54,575 bases of DNA, taken from assembly GCA_019235885.1 (NCBI GenBank), contig JAFAKB010000029.1:1-54575 (forward strand), written 5' to 3'. A model generated the notes under the pieces. The model did not search any database, was not told where the DNA came from, and saw only the letters and a program-made list of their open reading frames with translations. This DNA comes from Candidatus Eremiobacterota bacterium (GTDB lineage: Bacteria; Vulcanimicrobiota; Vulcanimicrobiia; Vulcanimicrobiales; Vulcanimicrobiaceae). Shown one piece after another: positions 44,294-52,210 of the stretch (the first letter of the stretch is position 1; each line of letters opens with the position of its first letter). A program made the translations under genes and the position numbers.

Positions 44294-45305
44294 CGTCGCG
44301 GACTTTGAGGATCAGCTTGCCGAGGTTCTCGCCGCTGAACAACCGCAGCAGCGTCTCGGGGAACGTCTCCAGGCCGCTCACGACGTCGCAGCGCGAGACC
44401 AGCTTGCCGTCCTTCATCCAGCCCGCCATCTCGCGGGCCGCCTCGGCGTAGCGCGCGGCATAGTCGAGGATCACGAACCCTTCCATGCGCGAGCGGGTGA
44501 CCAGCAGCATCATGTAGTTCTTCGGCCCCTGCACGCCGGCGGTACTGTTGTACTGCGAGATCGCCCCGCAGATCACCACGCGCGCGCGGCGGGCGAGGTT
44601 CACCAGCGCCGCGTCGAGTATCTCGCCGCCGACGTTGTCGAAGTAGACGTCGATCCCGCGCGGGCAGTGCTCGCGCAGCGCCTTGGTCACGTTCTCGGTC
44701 TTGTAGTCGATCGCCGCGTCGAAGCCGAGCTCGCCCGTGACGTAGCGGCACTTTTCGGCGCCGCCCGCGATCCCGACCGCGCGGCAGCCTTTGACCTTCG
44801 CGATCTGTCCGACGACCATGCCGACCGCGCCCGCCGCGCCGGAGACGACGACGGTCTGCCCCGGTTCGGGCTTGCCGACGTCGAGCAATCCGAAATACGC
44901 CGTCAACCCCGTCATCCCGAGCGCGCTGCACCAGGTGGTGAGCGGCGCGGCGTTCGTGTCGACCTTCGTCAGCGCCTTGCCGTCGAGCACGGCGTACTCT
45001 TGCATCCCGAGCGCGCCGGTGACGTAGTCGCCGGGCGCGAAATCCGGATGACGGCTGGTAACGACGCGACCCGCGCCGAACGCCCGCATCACCTCTCCGA
45101 TCCCCACCGGCGGGACGTACGAGCGCCCTTCGTTCATCCACCCGCGCATCGCCGGGTCGAGCGAGAGGTACTGCGTCTCGACCAGCACCTGTCCGTCAGC
45201 CGGTTCGGCGACCGGTTCGGTAGTGAAGTTCCAATCGCTGCGCTTCGGCATGCCGACCGGGCGCGCGGCGAGCCGGAAGACGCGGTTCACTATCGTGGTG
45301 TCCAT
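44286..45305 (-). CDS. Zinc-free MDR family NADP-dependent oxidoreductase (CurA-like)
   Basis: The 339-residue protein resembles leukotriene B4 dehydrogenase/CurA alkenal reductases: YLSLDPAMRGWMNEGRSY near residue 55, the cofactor motif VVSGAAGAVGMVVGQIAK, and YFDNVGGEILDAAL. There are no zinc-ligand cysteines. Such enzymes reduce alpha,beta-unsaturated carbonyl compounds with NADPH. The ATG at 45305 (MDTTIVNRVFRLAARP) is chosen because the frame upstream includes a GC-rich palindrome rather than protein-like sequence. Confidence 0.9.
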   Translation of the reverse strand: MDTTIVNRVFRLAARPVGMPKRSDWNFTTEPVAEPADGQVLVETQYLSLDPAMRGWMNEGRSYVPPVGIGEVMRAFGAGRVVTSRHPDFAPGDYVTGALGMQEYAVLDGKALTKVDTNAAPLTTWCSALGMTGLTAYFGLLDVGKPEPGQTVVVSGAAGAVGMVVGQIAKVKGCRAVGIAGGAEKCRYVTGELGFDAAIDYKTENVTKALREHCPRGIDVYFDNVGGEILDAALVNLARRARVVICGAISQYNSTAGVQGPKNYMMLLVTRSRMEGFVILDYAARYAEAAREMAGWMKDGKLVSRCDVVSGLETFPETLLRLFSGENLGKLILKVRDDG

Positions 45306-45364
45306 TCGCGATTCGTGCGAGGCCGAGAGCAGCGAGACCTCGTTCGGCAGCAACAGAGCGCAGT

Positions 45365-45397
45365 CTCCCCTCCCGGAGGGCGGAGCGAGGGAGGGGT
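45365..45397. repeat. GC-rich palindrome in the MDR/CHAT divergent region
   Basis: CCCCTCCC (45367-45374) and GGGAGGGG (45389-45396) form a perfect 8-bp inverted repeat around a 14-nt loop that itself contains GGAGGGCGG. It lies between divergent starts. It resembles interspersed stem-loop elements of GC-rich genomes, but only one copy was noticed here. Confidence 0.5.
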
Positions 45398-45452
45398 CCC
45401 GGACCTGACGAACCTTTGCCATGCGAGGGTACCGCAAAGAACGGGGTGACTC

Positions 45453-48179
45453 ATGCTATTGGACGCCGCTATCAACGTTTTCGTCAAGCCTTCAACTACG
45501 GGCCGCGGTTACGTCCTCCGGACCGACGACGAAGCGGAATCTCTCGGCACCTTACATTTCGATCGAGAGCAGCATGATCCAAACAAGCTCACGACGCTGG
45601 ACCCATACGAGTATGGTCTGAACGATCCGGATCTCTCCCGAATCGGTCCCCACCGGCAAGTCAATCTCTACCTGCCAAACGACCCGGTGGCATGCCTTGA
45701 CTGGGAACGGCTCAGTCCAGGCAACGTCGTTCGCCGAATACGCGGTGTACCGGGGACCTGGGCCGAGCCGGTCCATGCGCCTCTTCGGGTGGGCGTCCTG
45801 TCGACTCAGCGCCATCGGCCGAGTTTAGAGGCAGCGGAGCTCGTCAAGGAGTTTCTCCCGCCCGAAGGCGTCGAACTGGAATGGTTGGACGCCTTGGACT
45901 GGCCCGCCCTCCGCCGCGCCCTCGAGGGAGGACGTTTCGACGTCGTCCACCTCATGCTCGACGCTGCGCTCAAAAAGGACATGCCGTGCGTGCTCATCGG
46001 CGGCACGAGCGTTTCGTTACGGGACGTCGTGCACGCGATCGCGACTCGCAGCACGCGGTTCGCGATTCTCGACGACGACGCGGAGGACCGCACCGAGTCG
46101 ATGGCGCCGCTGCGCTGGGGGGCACAAAGCTTACCCCCCAGCTCCCACACCTCGCTCCTGCTACGATCGGGCGGCTCGCCGTCCGGGACCGAAGCTGCTG
46201 TCGGCGAGGTCTACCGCGGGTTGTTCCGTGACGAGACGCTTACCGTTGCAGCACCCGCGCTTGCGAATGGGACGGAGAGCATCATCGGGTCGAGCGACAG
46301 AGAACCCGGTCTCGAGCTCGCCCAAGCCACCGAACTCGCTGACCGGCGAATCTTCCAGCTTGCCGCGGACATCAAGCGCTACGACCCCGATGCCTCTATT
46401 GCAACGAATGTCCAGACAGCCGTAATGGAGCCGAAGACGTGTTACGGCGAGCTACTACTGAAAGAAGACACCGGTGAGGCTCTGAAGACCGCTCTCCGCG
46501 AGATCGAGAGCCAGCACGCGCACGAGGCGGACGCGTCCGACAAGCGCTATCCCGTCGTTTCGTTCTACCACCCCGGCGGCGTCGCGGTGCTTCCGTCGGA
46601 GACGCTCTGGAAAAAAGACACACTGGAACTGCATTTCTGGCTCGACGTGGTGCCGGGCGGAATTCTTTCACGTTCGATGCCGGCGCCCTCGATAGTCTCC
46701 CGCCTTCCGTATCCTCTTGACTTCGACGTTCTGGTCTGGTCCGAGCACGTCCGCTTCACGAGAGACAGCGCGCCGCTGAGGTTGCACGCAACCGGTCCGA
46801 CGGAGCACGCGGTGTTTCCCGTCGAGGCGCTTCCCGACGCGCCCGGCCGAGCCATCGTCTTCCTATTCATGATGTACGACACCGCGCTTGTAGGAGCGTT
46901 CAGAATCGACGTCGCCGTGAACACGCAGCCCCCATTCGGCGAGGACGCGCAGACGCTGGAATACGCCTACCTTTCGAACGAGTGGTTCAACTTCGAAGAG
47001 GCGCCCGGAACCAGCGCGCTGACGATTTTCGTCGATAAACGGCCCGAAGGGCTCTCGATCTTCGGTCTTGCGCCGAAACAGCGACCGTGGTATGCGCTTT
47101 CGGTGACCGAGTCAGACCTGTACGCACAGGATAAAGGGTTCTATAGAGCACTGCAGCTGCTCGCGCACGAAGCCGAAGCCGCGGAGCGAAATGATACTTC
47201 GTTCACCATCGCCGCTCATGGCACGAAGCTGGCGCAACTTGGGCGCGAGATGTTTGGTCTGCTGTTCTATCAAGCAATCACTACCGACTTAATCAAGTTC
47301 CACGAGAACTGCGTTGAACCGCTCCCCGACGGTTCGGCGCTGACGATCGCGCTAAGCAAGAATTGCGAGGCCGTCACCGTTCCGTGGGGCTTGCTGTACG
47401 ATATGCCACCGCCGGTGGACTACTTTGACGCGTCAACGCTGCGCGGTTTCTGGGGGTACCGCTTTAACTTGACCGTTCGACCGCACGTGGCGCGCAGCGG
47501 CAGCGCGTCGGCGATGCTGCCGGTGCGAATGGGGTCCGCCTGGCTGATACATACGGAAACCAAGCGTCTGGCGGAGGCGCTGCAGCCGATGGTCGACGCG
47601 AATCAGCTTCGTATCGAGCCAATGCAGGTCGTCGACCATGCGCTCCCGGACCTGGCGACGGGGAACTACGACTTGATCCAGTTCTACTGCCACGGGTACA
47701 CGAAGATCCCGAACCTCTTCTCGCCCGAGGAAACGAATCGACTGCGAGAAACCTATCAGCGCGACGCGACCCAGGAGGATCGGCCGTTTCTGATGGTGTC
47801 AGCGAGCGCGATGGACTCGCTCATCGAGATGGCAGGCGGCACCGTCACTCTCACGGAGCTCGCGTACGGGCTCAAGGACGAGCTTCGCAAGGCGCCGATC
47901 ATCCTGCTCAGCATGTGTGGGTCGGCGCAGTTCACCTCGTCCGGAACCGGTTTCGTCCCGCTCTTCCTTCGGCGCGGCGCGCGCGCCGTCATCGGCACTG
48001 AGGGCCCCACACTGTGGACGCTCGCGCGAGAGATGGATACCGAGATCATTCGGCGGCTGCTCGCGGGACAGACGATCGGACGAGCGTTTTACGAGACGCG
48101 TCGGGAGTTTGCGCGGACACATGCACTCGCACTGATCTACACGCTGTACGGAGACGCCGAGGCGAAACTGGTCGCTTGA
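45453..48179 (+). CDS. CHAT-domain protease with degenerate N-terminal CHAT-like domain
   Basis: The 908-residue protein ends in a CHAT (caspase-like) peptidase domain. The catalytic histidine is His747 in QFYCHGYTK and the cysteine is Cys822 in LLSMCGSAQF; FVPLFLRRGARAVIGTEGPT and a closing TLYGDAEAKLVA are typical. An N-terminal region (about 105-215) has a similar strand order, LRVGVLSTQRHRPSLEAAEL then RFDVVHLMLDAA, but lacks the His, so it looks like an inactive copy. The ~400 residues between them are beta-rich and unassigned. No signal peptide is seen, so it is cytosolic. GGGG 6 bp before the ATG may be the ribosome site. CHAT proteases often act in defence or programmed cell death. 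Confidence 0.85.
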   Translation: MLLDAAINVFVKPSTTGRGYVLRTDDEAESLGTLHFDREQHDPNKLTTLDPYEYGLNDPDLSRIGPHRQVNLYLPNDPVACLDWERLSPGNVVRRIRGVPGTWAEPVHAPLRVGVLSTQRHRPSLEAAELVKEFLPPEGVELEWLDALDWPALRRALEGGRFDVVHLMLDAALKKDMPCVLIGGTSVSLRDVVHAIATRSTRFAILDDDAEDRTESMAPLRWGAQSLPPSSHTSLLLRSGGSPSGTEAAVGEVYRGLFRDETLTVAAPALANGTESIIGSSDREPGLELAQATELADRRIFQLAADIKRYDPDASIATNVQTAVMEPKTCYGELLLKEDTGEALKTALREIESQHAHEADASDKRYPVVSFYHPGGVAVLPSETLWKKDTLELHFWLDVVPGGILSRSMPAPSIVSRLPYPLDFDVLVWSEHVRFTRDSAPLRLHATGPTEHAVFPVEALPDAPGRAIVFLFMMYDTALVGAFRIDVAVNTQPPFGEDAQTLEYAYLSNEWFNFEEAPGTSALTIFVDKRPEGLSIFGLAPKQRPWYALSVTESDLYAQDKGFYRALQLLAHEAEAAERNDTSFTIAAHGTKLAQLGREMFGLLFYQAITTDLIKFHENCVEPLPDGSALTIALSKNCEAVTVPWGLLYDMPPPVDYFDASTLRGFWGYRFNLTVRPHVARSGSASAMLPVRMGSAWLIHTETKRLAEALQPMVDANQLRIEPMQVVDHALPDLATGNYDLIQFYCHGYTKIPNLFSPEETNRLRETYQRDATQEDRPFLMVSASAMDSLIEMAGGTVTLTELAYGLKDELRKAPIILLSMCGSAQFTSSGTGFVPLFLRRGARAVIGTEGPTLWTLAREMDTEIIRRLLAGQTIGRAFYETRREFARTHALALIYTLYGDAEAKLVA

Positions 48180-48200
48180 GGATCGCTATGGAGGTCCAGA

Positions 48201-48665
48201 ATGTCTAATCCCACCTTGCAGTTTGGAGTCGACGCTCTCTTCGATCTTTCGGATTCCGAGCTAGAGCTGGAACTCGGACGACGCCTAACGGAAACGCGGG
48301 AGGAGCTCCGCGAAGGAAAAGCCGATCTGAGCGCCGCGCAGCCGGCCGGGCCGACGCCGGATCGCGAGCAGCTCATGTCGTTGCCGAGTTTCGTGCGCGA
48401 TGTCGCTCAGCGCTTCTTGAAAGACTTCGACCACCAGATCTACTCACTCATCTGCGATCCTAACGACGAGGATGGCAAACAACTTCGGCTTGCCGCGGAC
48501 CAGGGTGCGCGCGCTCTCGGTTATGCTCTCGGCGGAGCTTTCATCGCCACCTTCGGGTGGCTTCCGGGAATAGCTACGGTGATCGCCGTTATTCTGGCGC
48601 GACGGATCGCCAAGAGCACGTACACAGCGTTCTGCGGGGCGTACAAGGAGCGTCTGGGCGGCTAA
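48201..48665 (+). CDS. Small membrane protein paired with CHAT protease
   Basis: The 154-residue protein has a strong ribosome site (GGAGG 8 bp before the ATG) and starts 21 bp after the CHAT gene. The first ~55 residues are acidic and charged (LSDSELELELGRRLTETREE), a linker containing PAGPTPD follows, then a helical part and a hydrophobic segment near residues 107-133 (GYALGGAFIATFGWLPG, ATVIAVILA) able to cross or enter a membrane. I recognise no family. The layout of a charged N-terminal part, a linker and a hydrophobic C-terminus would suit a membrane-active protein controlled by cleavage from the neighbouring protease, but that is inference. Confidence 0.7.
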   Translation: MSNPTLQFGVDALFDLSDSELELELGRRLTETREELREGKADLSAAQPAGPTPDREQLMSLPSFVRDVAQRFLKDFDHQIYSLICDPNDEDGKQLRLAADQGARALGYALGGAFIATFGWLPGIATVIAVILARRIAKSTYTAFCGAYKERLGG

Positions 48666-49576
48666 TCCTCCTCGGGCGTCGCAAAGCGTCCCAGCGCATC
48701 GAGCGCCGGGACGAAGTAGTACGCACCCGTCAGCGGCGTCGTGTAGCGCGTCAGCGCGTCGCGCGGGCCGCCGTCCGCGCCGGCCATCTGCTCCAACATC
48801 CGCTGCAAGCGGTGCTGCTCCTTGCTGAACCCGATGAACAGCGTCCCGTGATCGGTGACGGTGCCGTACGGGACGTTGCGCCGGAAGATCGGCAGCTCCT
48901 CGCCACCCTCTTTGAGCGTCGTGCGCGAGACGTGCGAATCGGCCGGCATCGCCGCGCCTTCGAGCTCGATGCTCTCGTCTTTGGTGCGCCCGATGACACG
49001 CTCTTGCGCGAGCTCGGGAAGCGCGTTCCACGCGCCGGTGTCGTGACGCCATTGCTGAAAGAGCAGCACGCTTCCGCCCGCGCCGGGCTGGCTTTCGTCG
49101 ATCAGTGCGACCTCGGCGGCTTCGTAGAGGGTCGGGTTCTCGGTGCCGTCCTCGAAGCCGGTGAGATCGCGGCTGTGCTTGTACGACCAGCCCGTCGCCT
49201 CGCGCACCAGCGACGCGTGCGGCGCCGCCGTCGCGATCGCCGTTTGGCCGAGGTCGAAGACGATGTCGTACGCGGCTGCGGCGACCCACACGAACAGGTC
49301 GGCCTGGGTCGCAGGCATCACGTAGCCGTCAGGTCCGCGCAGATCGTTCTCAAAGCTCGTCACGTTCGCCGGCACGTCGTCCGGCGCAACGCCGCGCCAC
49401 AACTCAGGGCGGAAGCCGACGACCAGGTTCACGCCGCCGACCGTCGTGTGCGGTGGGCGAAGGCTCGCAATCGCGCCGACCAGCCCCGCCGGATCGGCGC
49501 GTGCGTTCAGCGTGAACTCGAAGAACCCGTGCGACGCGTCGCCGAGCGAGAAGATGCCGAATTGCCCCGTCGCCAT
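48662..49576 (-). CDS. Dyp-type peroxidase
   Basis: The 304-residue haem peroxidase has the family signature GFEDGTENP near residue 160, with the distal aspartate, and SHVSRTTLKEGGEEL with the proximal histidine region, followed by FRRNVPYG and LFIGFSKEQHRLQRML. No Tat or Sec signal is visible, so it is cytoplasmic, possibly encapsulin cargo in other species, but no encapsulin gene is present here. Its stop overlaps the end of the convergent small membrane-protein gene by 4 bp. Confidence 0.95.
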   Translation of the reverse strand: MATGQFGIFSLGDASHGFFEFTLNARADPAGLVGAIASLRPPHTTVGGVNLVVGFRPELWRGVAPDDVPANVTSFENDLRGPDGYVMPATQADLFVWVAAAAYDIVFDLGQTAIATAAPHASLVREATGWSYKHSRDLTGFEDGTENPTLYEAAEVALIDESQPGAGGSVLLFQQWRHDTGAWNALPELAQERVIGRTKDESIELEGAAMPADSHVSRTTLKEGGEELPIFRRNVPYGTVTDHGTLFIGFSKEQHRLQRMLEQMAGADGGPRDALTRYTTPLTGAYYFVPALDALGRFATPEED

Positions 49577-49617
49577 GGACGGCTTCGATTATCGCGGCGG
49601 CGTGCCGGTTCCCCCGC

Positions 49618-50382
49618 TCAGCGCTCCTGCTGGGTCGGGCGGATCAGGACCTCGTTGATCGTGACGTAGCGCGGCCGCGTAATCACGTAGACGATCGCGT
49701 CGGCGATGTCAGTGGCTTGCAGCGGCTCGTCGATCGGCAGCCCCGCGCGCAGCTGCACCAGAATCTCGGGCCGGTTGTGGCTGCCCAGCTCGGTCGCGAC
49801 CATGCCGGGCTCGACCAGCGAAACGCGCACGTGACGTTTCGTGACCTCCTGGCGCAGCGATTCGCTGAACGCGCCGACCGCGAACTTCGTCGCGTTGTAG
49901 ACGCCCGCGCCGCTGCGCGCGACACGGCCCGCGACCGAGCTGATGTTCACGATGTCCGCGACCCTGCGCGGCTCCTGTTGCGCCGCGTCGAGCAGGTGCG
50001 GCAGCGCGGCGTGCGTGCCGAACATCAATCCTTCGACGTTGAGGTGCAGCATGCGCAGCCACTCGGTGACGTCCGCGTCCGAGATCGGGCCGAGCAGCAT
50101 CAGCCCCGCGTTGTTGACCAGCGTGTCGAGCCGAGCAAAGCGCGCGACGGTCTTCTGCACCATCGCCCGCGCTTCGTCTTCTTTGGTGACATCGGTTTCA
50201 AGGACCAGCACCTCCGCGCCGGCGCGCCGGATGCGCTCGGCGAGCGCTTCGAGCCGGTCGACGCGGCGCGCCGCGATCGCCACGTCGGCGCCTTGCTCGG
50301 CGAGAGCGAGCGCGGTCGCCTCGCCGATCCCCGAGCTGGCGCCGGTGACGAGCGCAACGGTTCCTTGCAGCGGCTTTGCCAT
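49618..50382 (-). CDS. SDR family oxidoreductase
   Basis: The 254-residue classical SDR has TGASSGIGEATALAL near residue 13, VNNAGLMLLGPI, the catalytic serine in VNISSVAGRVA, and YNATKFAVGAFSESLRQE with Tyr and Lys. Arg residues after the second strand (AIAARRVDRLEAL) favour NADP(H). The C-terminal YVTINEVLIRPTQQER is typical of the YdfG/serine-dehydrogenase-like group. The start at 50382 (MAKPLQGTVALVTG) is chosen over the longer open frame. Confidence 0.93.
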   Translation of the reverse strand: MAKPLQGTVALVTGASSGIGEATALALAEQGADVAIAARRVDRLEALAERIRRAGAEVLVLETDVTKEDEARAMVQKTVARFARLDTLVNNAGLMLLGPISDADVTEWLRMLHLNVEGLMFGTHAALPHLLDAAQQEPRRVADIVNISSVAGRVARSGAGVYNATKFAVGAFSESLRQEVTKRHVRVSLVEPGMVATELGSHNRPEILVQLRAGLPIDEPLQATDIADAIVYVITRPRYVTINEVLIRPTQQER

Positions 50383-50512
50383 GCCGTTCCCGATTCGGCT
50401 CGGCCCGCCTCGGTTGCGCTGTCCTTGGACCCGGCTCCCTAGGGTCGGCTCCTCTGCTGGGCGAAACGTACGGAGGGCGGCCGCGAAGCCGTGGCCGCCG
50501 TTGGAGGGTGCG

Positions 50513-52201
50513 ATGAGCCTGCAGCACACAACCACGGTGCCGCGCGCCGCACTGGCGCTCACCGCGTTGATCTTCGCGGCGTGGATGCTGGTCGAGCTCG
50601 CGCTGAGCCTGCACGATCGCGGCACGACCCCGCCGTACCAAAAACGACAACTGTCCGACGGAACCTACGTCGTTCAGAACATTACACCGGACATCGCGAA
50701 GGCGACCAAGCTTCGCGTCGCCGACGTCATCGACTTCCCGCACGAGGATTTGCCCGATCGCGTTCGCTGGTGGCAAGGCGCTCCTGTCGGCACGACCATC
50801 CCTGAGCTCGTGCGACGTGGGACGGGCTCGCTCGTGGTTCACATCCCGGTCTGGCCGGAGCAAATCGCGTACAAGGTCGGCGACACGATCGATCTGGCGT
50901 CGAAAGTCGTCTTGATGGCGCTGGCGATCGGGATCTTCTGGCGCGGGCGGGACGCGAACAGCTTGATCGCCGGCAGCTTCCTATACCTGTTCGCGATGGG
51001 CTCTGGGCCCAACGTGCGATTCGTGGACTTGCCGTGGTGGTCGGTGCTGATCTTGCAAACCGCGCGGCTGACTGCGTTCGCGCTCTCGACGCTGCTCGTC
51101 ATGTGGCTCGCGACGAATCTCGTCGGCCGCGCGCTGCCGCGCGTCGCGCGCGACGCGCTCCTCGTCGTCGCCACCGTCTTCAGCGCCATCGTGCTCGCCG
51201 GCGGCCTCGACCTGAACTTGTCGATCCCGTTCAGCGGCTTCGAAGACGTCCATCGCGCACAAGTGAAGCTCGCGTTCGTGGACGCGCAAGTGGCCGCGAT
51301 GGTCCTCCCGATCGCGGTGCTTCTCTTTGGAACGTTCCAGCGCGGCAATGCGGTCGATCTCGTCAAGGTGCGGTGGATGTTCGCCGCGACCGCGCTCGGC
51401 TTGACCGGCCCGGTCGTCAACGTCCTCACCGGGCTCTTCACCAAGAACGTGTACCTGCACGGGATGATGACGGCTTCGCTGATCGTCATGGCGGGGATTT
51501 ACGTCTACGCGATCGTGCGCCACCGCTTGGTCGACGTCTCGTTCGTCATGAACCGCGCCGCCGTCTTCGCGGCCGCACTCGCCGTCGTCACGTTTCTTGC
51601 GGTCGTCGTCGAGGTCGCGCTTGACCGCGCGATTACGACGAAGAACGAGGAGAGCGCGATCTTCACCTACGGCGTCGCAGTGCTGCTCGGCGTCACGTTC
51701 CGGTTCTTCGAAGAGCGCGCCAAGCCGGTGATCGACAGCACGCTCTTCGCCAGACGCCATCGGGCCGAGCAGGCGCTGCAGGCACTCGCTTCCGACCTAA
51801 ACCAAATCGGCGACACGACCGAGCTTGCCGAGACCGTCGCCGAGCAGGTCCGCCAGCTGACCAGCAGCCGGCGCGTCGTCATCTATGCCAAGCACGACCG
51901 CGTGTTCGCGCCGATCGCGGTCGACGGTAGCGACACCGCGGAGCTCTTGCCGGTCGGCGCCGGCGATCAGGTCATCGCGCGGCTGAGCGGTGGAAAATCG
52001 GCCTGCGAAGCAGCCGGACTGCACACAAAAGTTCCCGCTGACGCGATCGCTTTCCCCATTCACTCCGGCGGGAAGCTGCTCGGCGCCATGGTGTGTCAGT
52101 CACGGCTCAACGAGTACCCGTTCGATCCGGACGAATGCGCGGTGTTGCTGCGCGTCGCACACGAGTTCGGTGACCGGCTCCTGGTTCTGCGCGCCGCGTA
52201 G
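50513..52201 (+). CDS. Multi-pass membrane sensor with GAF domain, no kinase
   Basis: The 562-residue protein has one N-terminal helix, a periplasmic domain of about 100 residues (WPEQIAYKVGDTID near its end, PDZ-like in part), then about eight membrane helices to residue 410, and a C-terminal cytosolic GAF-like domain (QALASDLNQIGDTTELAETV, then DAIAFPIHSGGKLLGAMVCQ). This resembles the sensor half of membrane histidine kinases, but the protein stops after GAF with no kinase, GGDEF or HTH. A strong GGAGGG site precedes the ATG at 50513. No partner kinase gene is adjacent. Confidence 0.7.
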   Translation: MSLQHTTTVPRAALALTALIFAAWMLVELALSLHDRGTTPPYQKRQLSDGTYVVQNITPDIAKATKLRVADVIDFPHEDLPDRVRWWQGAPVGTTIPELVRRGTGSLVVHIPVWPEQIAYKVGDTIDLASKVVLMALAIGIFWRGRDANSLIAGSFLYLFAMGSGPNVRFVDLPWWSVLILQTARLTAFALSTLLVMWLATNLVGRALPRVARDALLVVATVFSAIVLAGGLDLNLSIPFSGFEDVHRAQVKLAFVDAQVAAMVLPIAVLLFGTFQRGNAVDLVKVRWMFAATALGLTGPVVNVLTGLFTKNVYLHGMMTASLIVMAGIYVYAIVRHRLVDVSFVMNRAAVFAAALAVVTFLAVVVEVALDRAITTKNEESAIFTYGVAVLLGVTFRFFEERAKPVIDSTLFARRHRAEQALQALASDLNQIGDTTELAETVAEQVRQLTSSRRVVIYAKHDRVFAPIAVDGSDTAELLPVGAGDQVIARLSGGKSACEAAGLHTKVPADAIAFPIHSGGKLLGAMVCQSRLNEYPFDPDECAVLLRVAHEFGDRLLVLRAA

Positions 52202-52210
52202 TCACCGCGG

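Noticed and set aside
48662-49576. DyP peroxidase as part of the CHAT module or of an encapsulin system
   Set aside because: It is on the opposite strand and convergent, and no encapsulin gene is in the window.
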